Position numbers and translations under genes: made by a program
Part shown: one piece after another, positions 1 to 5,879 of the stretch
Position numbering within the stretch: the stretch's first letter is position 1
Layout: every line of letters starts with the position of its first letter
Assembly: GCA_937975745.1 (NCBI GenBank)
Contig: CALJUK010000324.1
Span: 1 to 8,024 of the forward strand
DNA from: an uncultured Planctomycetaceae bacterium
Lineage (GTDB): Bacteria; Planctomycetota; Planctomycetia; Planctomycetales; Planctomycetaceae
Reading direction: 5' to 3'
Length of the DNA stretch: 8,024 nucleotides
The notes under the pieces: generated by a model
The model's database searches: none
What the model was told of the DNA's origin: nothing
The model's input: only the letters and a program-made list of their open reading frames with translations

Positions 1-510
1 CGATGTCATACAAAAATATCCCCAGCACTCAAAGAGTATTGTCCACACCGCCTAGAGCGCGCTGCGGCCCTGCAGGCCACGGGAACGGATCATGCCCGGC
101 CTGAGCCTGCGGACGGCGCGCAGCGCATACAACAGCGCGCAGCAAGCGGAACGGGGCCAGACGGTGCGAAGGGCTGCGAAAGCGGAGACAGCAGCCCGGC
201 CGAATCGCCAGAACGTAACATCCTGACGTTGGCGAGTTTACGCGAGCCCGTGCGGAGCAATGCGACGGGGGGAGAAAAGAGGCGCCGCCCGGATTCGAAC
301 CGGGGATGGCGGATTTGCAATCCGACGACAGCGGCCGAATGCCTAGCGGAAAACGCGGATTCTGAAGACGGCGCAGCAAATACGACAGCAACCAATCCGC
401 CGGACGCCGAATTCCCGCCCGATCTGCAGGCCATCATCTCCACATGGCCGACCCTCCCTGACTCCATCAAAGCCAGCGTCCTGTCTCTCGTCCGAGGGGA
501 GGGCCGCTAA
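1..510 (+). CDS. C-terminal part of a probable tyrosine recombinase/integrase (5' end outside window)
   Basis: The frame starting at base 1 has no stop until TAA at 508-510 and has no ATG, so it is most likely the 3' end of a gene entering from the left; a free-standing gene could only begin at a weak TTG (229). No catalytic residues are in view. The identification is indirect. The frame reads antisense through a tRNA-Cys 3' half (281-325, giving residues RRRPDSNRGWRICNP), which is what integrase genes next to their attachment site often do. The region before it is Ala/Gly/Arg-rich and low in complexity, like the variable tail of planctomycete integrases as I remember them. After the tRNA segment come 62 more codons ending in a helical-looking stretch (PDLQAIISTWPTLPDSIKAS) that seems coding. 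A frame change near base 55 cannot be excluded, because frame 2 is also open to a TAG at 53-55. An unrelated hypothetical protein is the alternative. Confidence 0.45.
   Translation, partial: RCHTKISPALKEYCPHRLERAAALQATGTDHARPEPADGAQRIQQRAASGTGPDGAKGCESGDSSPAESPERNILTLASLREPVRSNATGGEKRRRPDSNRGWRICNPTTAAECLAENADSEDGAANTTATNPPDAEFPPDLQAIISTWPTLPDSIKASVLSLVRGEGR
281..325 (-). other. tRNA-Cys 3' half: candidate integrase attachment (att) core
   Basis: Read on the minus strand, this segment has a 4-bp anticodon stem (CGGA/TCCG) with the 7-base loop TTGCAAA, which gives anticodon GCA (Cys). A 4-base variable loop follows, then a perfect 5-bp T stem (CCCGG/CCGGG) around TTCGAAT, then the 7-base 3' acceptor strand CGGCGCC. 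The D arm and the paired 5' acceptor strand are not present at the right distance on the upstream side (above base 325), so this is a 3' fragment and not a working tRNA. Fragments running from the anticodon stem to the 3' end are the classic identity segment left by tyrosine-recombinase integration into tRNA genes. Here it lies inside the reading frame ending at 510. CCA is not encoded (TCTTTT follows). Confidence 0.7.
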
Positions 511-580
511 TGCTCGCTGTGCGATCATTCCCGGCTATCGGGACGGCTGGCAGCAATGACTTCAACTGCCGGCATCCGCA

Positions 581-599
581 CGCTGGCAATGTTGCCAGC
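581..599. repeat. Palindromic repeat, copy 1
   Basis: CGCTGGCAATGTTGCCAGC, followed by A. The arms GCTGGCAA/TTGCCAGC are perfectly complementary around a central TG. The same sequence recurs at 757-776 and 4851-4870, all outside coding regions. The twofold symmetry fits a dimeric DNA-binding protein. Confidence 0.85.
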
Positions 600-612
600 A
601 AAGCAAGGTTCA

Positions 613-644
613 ACCTGATGTGGGCAAATCTGCCCACATCAGGT
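613..644. repeat. Perfect inverted repeat, 14-bp arms, 4-base loop
   Basis: The left arm 613-626 (ACCTGATGTGGGCA) pairs with the right arm 631-644 (TGCCCACATCAGGT) without mismatch around the loop AATC. No T-run follows on either strand, so it does not look like an intrinsic terminator. It lies between copies 1 and 2 of the GCTGGCAA palindrome. It could be an operator, a cruciform site or a structured RNA segment. Confidence 0.85.
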
Positions 645-756
645 GATGGCAAGTCGAATCCCAGCGATGGCACCGCACACAAGAGGGCCGGCAAACCGTT
701 GCCAGCCTGCATGCCTCGTTTCCCGTTCGGTTTGGTCTGCAAAGCCTTACGTCGAC

Positions 757-776
757 CGCTGGCAATGTTGCCAGCG
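757..776. repeat. Palindromic repeat, copy 2
   Basis: CGCTGGCAATGTTGCCAGCG has 9-bp perfect arms around TG. It is identical to 4851-4870 over all 20 bases and to 581-599 over 19. Confidence 0.85.
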
Positions 777-1132
777 AGTTACCGGACACACCGGGCGAGA
801 GCCGGTCCTGCGACTGCTGTGCTAACTCGCAGACCGGCTTGCGTTATCCGCTGTGTTAATTTGGGAAATCCGCAGCAATGTCATGTGGGACATTAACTAA
901 CCCCTGGATTCGACCCGTTGGGAAGCCTGGATCACAACCACGGCGATTGTCCCAGCCGTTCAGACGTCAGGTGACGCTCGTGACAATGCATCTCGACGTC
1001 CCCATCGCAGGCAATGCATGCCGTCCCTTTCCCATTTTAACACAGTGTTTCGCCAAGCCGTCGCTATCTCTTCAGCCCATTCCAGCTGTCTCCACGTAAT
1101 GCTTACCCGCTATCTCGAAAGGCTCTCAGCTT

Positions 1133-2458
1133 ATGTCAGTCCCATGGTCTTCAATCTTCAGTGATGTTGGTGTGCTTGTCCGGCTGTCCGATGAAATGGG
1201 GACTCTGTCCGGTACGTTGTCGGCCGACAAGGAAGCCATCAGAGATGCCTTTGCTGATGACGACATGAACCATGTTCTCGATCAGCCCGGCCTGAAGACT
1301 CTCCATCTGTCCTACAAGCCCATGCAGACGGCCGTCAGGACTCTCCGGTCGGACTTCGCTGATCTCGTCCTACGAAGGCTCTACGAGCCCGCCAATGGCC
1401 TCCACATAGCTTCCCGGTCACCGGACGAGGTATTCCGAGAACTGGTCCACGCGATGCGGGAGGACTCTCAGACGGTCAATGCGTCGGTCGTGACGCTCGG
1501 AACTCCAACTGCTTACCCACAGAACAAAGGCACTGCCCTCCCGGTCATTTCGAAAGTCTTAGATGGAGTGAGCAGCCCAGGCGCCGGATTCAGCGAGTTG
1601 CGGTACTACAGCGGCCTCGATTCCGAGTTGGTCCTCAACGAACGCTGTGCCATCCGTTGCGTCGAAGGACGCGAGAAGGGCCACGCTCGCGGAGCCGAGA
1701 AGTTCGAAATCAATGGCTGGATCGACAATGGGAAATGGTCACCCCAAGGTGAGGGGAGCGGCATCACGACCATCTACGGAATGATGAAGACCAACCTGTC
1801 CAGCAATCCATTTCTGAACGACTACGAGGACGAGATCTTCCCCGACAATTGGGACATCGTCTCCGGTGGCGCCAACGTCAACGGCAGCACATACGATCTG
1901 GCGGAAGCCTACATCGGCGGGAAGTACCTGATCTACTCCCCGGACGAAGCCGGTCCCGAGTTCGAGATGACCCAGACCATCCCGCCAATCGAGATGGTCT
2001 CTGGCAAGAAGTACGTCCTGGCTCTCGCCTATCGGCAGAGTGCCGGCAGCCCCGCCTCCGGTTCGATCGTGTGCGAGATGAAGGGAACCGGGTACACGGC
2101 CGGCAGTGGCGAGAAAGTCACGATCCCCTACACGGAATGGACCACGGATTGGCAGGTGGCGACAGGGGAGTTCATTTGCCCCAACCTGATGAAGTCTGAC
2201 TGGAGAATCAGCGTCCACGTCGACTCCGCCGACACCAGCAATGCCCACAACATCCAGTTCGGCATGGTGTTGCTTGGTACGGCCTATTGGCACGGCGGCT
2301 TCTCTGTCGTGATTCCCCCAGGGAGCGAACCCACCGTCAAGAGCGATGCCTGGCGGTTCGACAACAGCAACTCCGAGGGAGTGGTCCAGAAATACTTCCG
2401 CCGGCTGGGTGTTCAACTCCCATCCGACAACACTGGCAATGACGAACTGGCCAGTTGA
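1133..2458 (+). CDS. Putative structural protein with a CBM-like beta-sandwich domain
   Basis: A 441-residue protein, apparently without signal peptide or membrane segment. The ATG at 1133 is preceded by a weak AAAGG at 1118-1122 (10-base spacing). Residues 1-112 look mostly helical. Residues about 113-215 are beta-rich. Residues about 222-390 read as a jelly-roll/CBM4-9-like domain, opening with N..F..DYEDEIFPDNW (225-240), the usual 'N-F-E...P-W' signature of such carbohydrate-binding-like folds, followed by alternating beta strands. The protein ends in a short conserved-looking tail, YFRRLGVQLPSD (421-432). From memory, planctomycete mobile elements encode proteins of this plan (helical N-terminus, beta domain, 'LGLLLPSD' tail) that may be virion or surface-structure proteins. 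That role is inference; no capsid, portal or terminase gene is visible in the window. The gene stands alone, and the small HTH gene at 2524 follows on the same strand after 65 bp, so the two may be co-transcribed. Confidence 0.75.
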   Translation: MSVPWSSIFSDVGVLVRLSDEMGTLSGTLSADKEAIRDAFADDDMNHVLDQPGLKTLHLSYKPMQTAVRTLRSDFADLVLRRLYEPANGLHIASRSPDEVFRELVHAMREDSQTVNASVVTLGTPTAYPQNKGTALPVISKVLDGVSSPGAGFSELRYYSGLDSELVLNERCAIRCVEGREKGHARGAEKFEINGWIDNGKWSPQGEGSGITTIYGMMKTNLSSNPFLNDYEDEIFPDNWDIVSGGANVNGSTYDLAEAYIGGKYLIYSPDEAGPEFEMTQTIPPIEMVSGKKYVLALAYRQSAGSPASGSIVCEMKGTGYTAGSGEKVTIPYTEWTTDWQVATGEFICPNLMKSDWRISVHVDSADTSNAHNIQFGMVLLGTAYWHGGFSVVIPPGSEPTVKSDAWRFDNSNSEGVVQKYFRRLGVQLPSDNTGNDELAS

Positions 2459-2523
2459 AGTCCGCGCAGATTTGCGCCAGCAACGAAAAGGCCAACTGGC
2501 CAAGAACCACCGAGGAGAACGAG

Positions 2524-2781
2524 ATGACGATTCACATTCACATCGACGGCGACGAACTGCAAGAACTCGTCACGAGGATCGTTCACGAGGTTGTCAACAA
2601 GATTCGACTGCCGCTCCGGTACAAGCATCGCGAAGCGGCCGAAATGCTCGGCCTGAACGAGAAGCAGCTCCACGACGAGCGGAAGCGGGGTCGCATTCGC
2701 GGCTATCTCGGAATTCGCGACATGTGGTTCTACAAGCTCGAAGACGTCCAAGCATACGCAGAACGCAACCCGTCCAAGTAG
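2524..2781 (+). CDS. Small excisionase-like helix-turn-helix protein (HTH_17 type)
   Basis: 85 residues. The ATG at 2524 is chosen because GAGGAG (2512-2517) sits just upstream; the frame is open back to 2455, but the extra residues (MKSAQICASNEKAN...) have no good ribosome binding site and overlap the previous stop. Residues 1-27 (MTIHIHIDGDELQELVTRIV) form a strand and a helix. Residues 34-60 (KHREAAEMLGLNEKQLHDERKRG) form a MerR/excisionase-like helix-turn-helix, followed by a wing (IRDMWFYKLEDVQAYAER) with the usual aromatic strand and final helix. Such proteins bind DNA as recombination directionality factors or as small regulators. The last 52 bp overlap, tail to tail, the minus-strand J-domain gene. 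It may share a transcript with the 1133 gene. Confidence 0.8.
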   Translation: MTIHIHIDGDELQELVTRIVHEVVNKIRLPLRYKHREAAEMLGLNEKQLHDERKRGRIRGYLGIRDMWFYKLEDVQAYAERNPSK

Positions 2782-3713
2782 TCGAGTACGCAGAGATTGC
2801 AGAATCGCTCCCTCTCGGTTGTCGGATTGGCCAGTTCGTCTCCTGGCGACCGGACGAGAACCTCTCCGCTGGCATTTGGTTGGCGCGAAGTGGCCATTAC
2901 GAACAGTCCAAAAAGCACCGTCAAAGACACGACGATTAGCATCATGCCGAGCGTATGGTATGGCACCGTTTCTATGGCAGCAGACGCAGTTGGCACTGGT
3001 GCAGGATTCTCGGGATTCTTCGGCTTCGGCGCAGGCTTCGGCTTCGGTCTGGGTTCAATCAATCGCCAGGCGTCACACAGTTTCTTCGCGAACAACTCGC
3101 AGTGATAGTCACTCCGGAAACTGACTTCGACTGTCAAGGGCTGGGAGAGAATCTCTTCAGGATCCCACGCGATAATCTGCAACCGATCTGGCTTGACGAA
3201 TGGACGGTTGGGGTCGAGGAAATAGAAGTCCTTCTTGCCTGGCAAGATCCAGTCGCGGCGAGTTGCCCTCACTCTTATCAGTTGAAGAATCGGATACGTT
3301 TCAACTTCGTCCAGTTCTCCGTCAGAGTGCGTCACCAGAACAAGCCGATCTTCCGTGAATTGGAGAGCACACGGCCTGCCGCGGAATTCGAAACGAGATA
3401 GCTTCCGCAGCCGGGGGTCGTCACCACAATACCGGCAGTTCACATCCTGATGGATGAAATCGGTGTCACCCGCCTCGTCCGATTCGTCAAAGGGCTCCGA
3501 CGAGCCTTCCCGTTCAAAGTGGGAGGCTTCTTGGATCGCCGAGAACGCTTCGTTGATCCGTTTCAGCTTGGCTTCCGCGTGCGACTTCATCTCGGGATCA
3601 GAGAATCTGTCAGGATGCCAGACGATGCACAATCGGCGGTAAGCCTTCTTCGTCTCTTCGAGCGAAGATCCTTCTGGAATCTCCAACACCGCAAAGGCAT
3701 CCCTGAGATTCAT
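2730..3713 (-). CDS. J-domain (DnaJ-like) protein with C-terminal membrane segment
   Basis: 327 residues. The start at 3713 (MNLRDAF) is chosen because AGGAG lies 8 bases upstream; two GTG codons directly before it are less likely. Residues 3-60 are a J domain with the HPD motif at 33-35 (VWHPDRF) and a basic helix II (KKAYRRL), which would stimulate the ATPase of an Hsp70 (DnaK). There are no Gly/Phe-rich or four-CxxC zinc-finger regions, so this is a type III (class C) J protein; only isolated CxxC pairs occur (93-96, 305-308). Residues about 95-218 look like a beta-rich, PH-like domain. A Pro/Lys-rich linker (221-240) precedes one membrane helix at about 254-274 (TLGMMLIVVSLTVLFGLFVM), which puts the J domain in the cytosol. 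The C-terminal 17 residues are encoded on top of the HTH gene, so the end may be altered by insertion of neighbouring DNA. Client and partner are unknown. Confidence 0.85.
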   Translation of the reverse strand: MNLRDAFAVLEIPEGSSLEETKKAYRRLCIVWHPDRFSDPEMKSHAEAKLKRINEAFSAIQEASHFEREGSSEPFDESDEAGDTDFIHQDVNCRYCGDDPRLRKLSRFEFRGRPCALQFTEDRLVLVTHSDGELDEVETYPILQLIRVRATRRDWILPGKKDFYFLDPNRPFVKPDRLQIIAWDPEEILSQPLTVEVSFRSDYHCELFAKKLCDAWRLIEPRPKPKPAPKPKNPENPAPVPTASAAIETVPYHTLGMMLIVVSLTVLFGLFVMATSRQPNASGEVLVRSPGDELANPTTERERFCNLCVLDYLDGLRSAYAWTSSSL

Positions 3714-3751
3714 AGGCACCACTCCTGCCAGACTTCGCCAGCCAGCGACTC

Positions 3752-3757
3752 TTTATA
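3752..3757 (-). promoter_or_regulatory. Possible -10 box (TATAAA) for the J-domain gene
   Basis: The minus strand reads TATAAA here, 38 bases before the start codon at 3713. No convincing -35 box lies at the usual distance, so this is only suggestive. Confidence 0.25.
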
Positions 3758-4035
3758 GGTCCACGATCGGAACCTCTCGACACAACAAATCCACTTGCAT
3801 TCCCGGCCCGAATTGGCTCAACTAAGATCGCGGACGCCGTGGTAGCAGCCAACGGCGCCCGCTAACCACGACACCCTTGGATAAGAAGGGCAATCAATGG
3901 CTTCCGGCCATGCTATCGGGCATTGCGCCCAAAGTCACGCAGCGTCGTTCACTCTCACTGCGGACTTTCTCCCCAACGCTCAACACTGCGCCAGGAGTAC
4001 GCGCGGTGTCCAAGGTTCTGCCCTATCGGGGCGTC

Positions 4036-4092
4036 GTGGTGCGGGGAGCGGCCGGTTCACTCGGCGTGGACCGGTCTCCCCCGTTTCACCAC
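4036..4092 (+). promoter_or_regulatory. Long imperfect hairpin in the leader of the 4151 gene
   Basis: Three paired blocks occur in order. GTGGTG (4036-4041) pairs with CACCAC (4087-4092). CGGGGAG (4042-4048) pairs with CTCCCCCG (4076-4083, one bulge). CCGGT (4052-4056) pairs with ACCGG (4070-4074), leaving a 13-base loop. Small internal bulges separate the blocks. Together they give about 18 base pairs, mostly GC. It may be a structured RNA leader or a DNA cruciform. No known riboswitch class was recognised. Confidence 0.5.
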
Positions 4093-4116
4093 CGGCAGCG
4101 GATGGACTGCTGCCGG
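4092..4116 (+). promoter_or_regulatory. Second leader hairpin before the 4151 gene
   Basis: CCGGCAGC (4092-4099) pairs perfectly with GCTGCCGG (4109-4116) around a 9-base loop. It abuts the larger hairpin and ends about 20 bases before the AAGGAG ribosome binding site. It is followed by TTCTTACC and not by a T-run, so it is not a textbook terminator. Confidence 0.55.
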
Positions 4117-4150
4117 CTTCTTACCTGGCTGCCACCGAAGGAGCGACCCA

Positions 4151-4513
4151 ATGCAGAACGATTTCACCACAGGCCCCCAGGAGCCCCAGGACGATCACCA
4201 AGCCGCAGACGCCACGTACCCAGCCGATTGCAGCGTCACTGCATTGCAGGACCAGCCAGAGGCCCGCACTCGAAAACTTCCGGCCCCAAGAATGCCAAAG
4301 CTGGCAGAGGCATTTCGTGGTGGCATCAATCCCGAATACTTCTACACGCTACACGAGTTCGCACGTATCCTTTGTGTCGCGCGGAACAGAACAGAGCAAC
4401 TCCGCCGCACCCTTCTGGAAGACCACCGCAGCGACGTCGCCCACATTGGCTGCTCTGTAATCTTTCAGGGCCGTTTAGGCGTCACAGTCCTCAAAGATCT
4501 CGACATGCAGTGA
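4151..4513 (+). CDS. Small putative HTH DNA-binding protein
   Basis: 120 residues. The start at 4151 is chosen because a good AAGGAG lies at 4138-4143, 7 bases upstream; the frame is open further upstream (to 3923), but that part would cover the hairpin leader and looks non-coding. Residues 1-45 are polar, Gln/Asp/Pro-rich and probably disordered. Residues about 63-92 (YTLHEFARILCVARNRTEQL) look like a helix-turn-helix of the excisionase/MerR type, followed by a possible wing (HIGCSVIFQGRLGVTVL, 98-114). This suggests a small transcription factor or recombination directionality factor. It stands alone between two gene-free stretches, which fits an autoregulated controller, but no function is shown. 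Confidence 0.65.
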   Translation: MQNDFTTGPQEPQDDHQAADATYPADCSVTALQDQPEARTRKLPAPRMPKLAEAFRGGINPEYFYTLHEFARILCVARNRTEQLRRTLLEDHRSDVAHIGCSVIFQGRLGVTVLKDLDMQ

Positions 4514-4850
4514 CAGCGAGGCTGCAGACCGGATGTGCTCGCAATCTGAGATGGTGGACGAAGCCTGATGGAAAACGTGGCTGCACTACGCCTACCGGCT
4601 GGCATTGCCCCCCGGTCGGTCAATGTTCTCTCTGGCGCCGGTTGCTGAGGTGGTGCTCGGCGACCTGAGCGACGGCAATTCACCTGCGGGAGTCTGCCGG
4701 CCGAGGTACGGCGGCTGGCAGCTCCCGTGGGCTGAATGCTGGCTGGTTCGATTCCCTGCGGTCGGGCGGGGGCACTCGGGGCGCGAGGCCCGCTACTTCC
4801 GATCTGCACATTTCCGGGCCATTGGAACTGCGAGCATCGACCAAGACAGC

Positions 4851-4870
4851 CGCTGGCAATGTTGCCAGCG
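4851..4870. repeat. Palindromic repeat, copy 3
   Basis: CGCTGGCAATGTTGCCAGCG is identical to 757-776 over 20 bases although they lie 4.1 kb apart. It lies 144 bases upstream of the start codon at 5014, in a gene-free region. Confidence 0.85.
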
Positions 4871-4872
4871 AA

Positions 4873-4899
4873 GGTTCGCCGTGCAGACGGCGCCGAACC
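4873..4899. repeat. Hairpin adjacent to palindrome copy 3
   Basis: GGTTCG (4873-4878) pairs with CGAACC (4894-4899), and CCGT (4879-4882) pairs with ACGG (4887-4890), with a 3-base bulge (CGC) on the right side and a 4-base loop. It begins two bases after the palindrome, so the two make a compound structured site upstream of the 5014 gene. Confidence 0.5.
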
Positions 4900-5013
4900 G
4901 TGGTAAGATTCACCGCCACGCGGCTAGGCTGATCCCCGAACGTCGTGCCTCCGAACACGGCTGCCGCGTTCTCTTTCAATTCGGAGTCTCCTTTCCACGT
5001 ATCGGAGCGTGGC

Positions 5014-5838
5014 ATGTCTGAAGCTTGGGATCGTTTTAAGCAGGTCGCGGACCGGACACGGCCTAGCGACTACGAAGGCACCTATCCTGATTTGATCTCC
5101 CGATTAGACCCAGACGGCAAAGTATCGACGCCGTTGACACCCGTGCCACAGTGGCTTGGGAGATTCTACTCAATCTCTTATCCGAAGAAGCTCGATCTCC
5201 TCTCGCTGCACCAATGGTTTCACCACGAAATCTGTTCGCTGCACGACTTGATGCTGTTCTACATTGGGCCTAACGGTCACCAGGAGTCTGATCCGCATGA
5301 TCTTCGCAGTCACATCCGGGATGCGGTCCGCCTTGCTGATCTAGTGGCCCCATATTGCGGACAGGATCTCCCAGACAACTTGCGTCAACGGGGAAACGCA
5401 TTTCTACCTGGTGACTTCAAGTTCGCGATTGACACCCTAGACGAGATTCGGCAGTGGATCGACGACAACTGGTATGAGGCGACGATCTCTGACGACGCCG
5501 CGCCTCAAACCGACCAAGAGATTCCGCCCACCGACGAAGCCGCTGGGGGTGAACTGGTCGCCACGAGTACAAGCGGGCGGGTTGAGCTCTACCGTTTGTC
5601 CGACGAGCCAGTGGCTATCGTTGATGGCAAAGAGAAAGTCTCGATCACGGCGCCACGGTACAAGGCCGTCAAGGAACTTCTTCGCGCCGGTGAAACAGGC
5701 TTGAGTCTCTGTGAACTTAAATCGAAATGCGACGGCGACCCGCTCTATGCTCTCCGCAGGCTGAGGGATTCTGACGAAGACTGGGCCAGGGTTATCATGA
5801 TGGCTGGATCAGCTGGGAATGGTTATCGCATTCGATGA
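5014..5838 (+). CDS. Hypothetical protein with C-terminal winged-helix-like domain
   Basis: 274 residues. The ATG at 5014 is chosen because GGAG at 5004-5007 lies 6 bases upstream; an open extension to 4945 has no such site. Residues 1-158 are helical with many aromatics and acidic residues (WFHHEICSLHDLMLFYIG at 68-85, TLDEIRQWIDDNWYEA at 141-156) and match no family I can name. An acidic, Pro-rich linker follows (159-180). Residues about 198-273 look like a winged-helix domain: a short strand with 'VDGKEKVSITAPRYKAVKEL', a helix-turn-helix (LSLCELKSKCDGDPLYALRRL), and the ending GSAGNGYRI, which I recall as common at the C-terminus of planctomycete accessory proteins. It may bind DNA. No membrane segment or signal peptide is apparent. 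It precedes the HTH/ATPase operon by about 100 bp but has a separate leader. Confidence 0.8.
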   Translation: MSEAWDRFKQVADRTRPSDYEGTYPDLISRLDPDGKVSTPLTPVPQWLGRFYSISYPKKLDLLSLHQWFHHEICSLHDLMLFYIGPNGHQESDPHDLRSHIRDAVRLADLVAPYCGQDLPDNLRQRGNAFLPGDFKFAIDTLDEIRQWIDDNWYEATISDDAAPQTDQEIPPTDEAAGGELVATSTSGRVELYRLSDEPVAIVDGKEKVSITAPRYKAVKELLRAGETGLSLCELKSKCDGDPLYALRRLRDSDEDWARVIMMAGSAGNGYRIR

Positions 5839-5879
5839 CTGCGCACCTTTGCCAAGTATTTCATACAAGTTCAAACAGG

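Larger units (their letters stand above)
511..1132. other. Gene-free stretch rich in inverted repeats
   Basis: I see no convincing gene in these 622 bases. The longest frame (510-896) has no ribosome binding site and a composition unlike the neighbouring proteins. The stretch holds two exact copies of the palindrome CGCTGGCAATGTTGCCAGC (581-599 and 757-775) and further half-sites (GCTGGCAGCAATG at 546-558, GTTGCCAGC at 699-707). It also holds a perfect 14-bp-arm inverted repeat (613-644) and a nested small pair of inverted repeats (GTTAAT 855-860 with ATTAAC 892-897; AATGTC 877-882 with GACATT 889-894). It separates the recombinase end from the 1133 gene, so it is a natural place for regulator or recombination-factor binding sites. 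A clear promoter for the 1133 gene could not be picked out. Confidence 0.5.
3714..4150. other. Divergent intergenic region with structured leader
   Basis: This is the space between the minus-strand J gene and the plus-strand 4151 gene. Several long frames overlap here but none has a ribosome binding site. Toward the left there are competing inverted repeats: CGCCGT 3835-3840 with ACGGCG 3852-3857, and CGTGGTAG 3838-3845 with CTAACCACG 3862-3870. Toward the right there are two larger hairpins, listed separately. The plus-strand transcript for 4151 would therefore start with a heavily folded leader. Confidence 0.5.
4514..5013. other. Gene-free stretch of 500 bp with palindrome and hairpin
   Basis: No convincing gene. 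The frame 4605-5021 has no ribosome binding site and overlaps the real start at 5014. The stretch is GC-rich and full of CTGGC/GCCAG words: GGCTGGCATTGCC at 4598-4610 is a decayed version of the palindrome, and the full palindrome lies at 4851-4870. Directly next to the full copy is another hairpin, 4873-4899. A GGTTCGATTCC word at 4744-4754 resembles a tRNA T loop, but its flanks do not pair. This may be a regulatory or recombination region, or may encode an untranslated RNA I cannot name. Confidence 0.45.

Noticed and set aside
281..375. Complete tRNA-Cys using GCGCCG (minus strand, 374-369) as 5' acceptor strand
   Set aside because: It pairs with the 3' acceptor strand over 6 bases, but about 43 bases would separate it from the anticodon stem with no recognisable D arm, roughly twice the normal distance.
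613..644. Intrinsic terminator
   Set aside because: The stem is strong but no T-run follows on either strand.
510..896. 128-residue frame in the left gene-free region
   Set aside because: No ribosome binding site, composition unlike a normal protein, and it covers the palindromes and the perfect inverted repeat.
1739..2503. 254-residue minus-strand frame
   Set aside because: It is antisense to the 1133-2458 gene, whose translation has a convincing domain pattern; the minus frame reads as low-complexity Gly/Val/Arg sequence.
3877..4668. Long overlapping plus-strand frames starting at 3877 and 3897
   Set aside because: They overlap the 4151 gene in other frames, lack ribosome binding sites and translate to Arg/Pro/Ser-rich sequence typical of shadow frames in GC-rich DNA.
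4744..4754. T-loop-like GGTTCGATTCC suggesting a tRNA or tmRNA on the plus strand
   Set aside because: Only two base pairs can form around the loop and no acceptor or anticodon stem fits at normal spacing.
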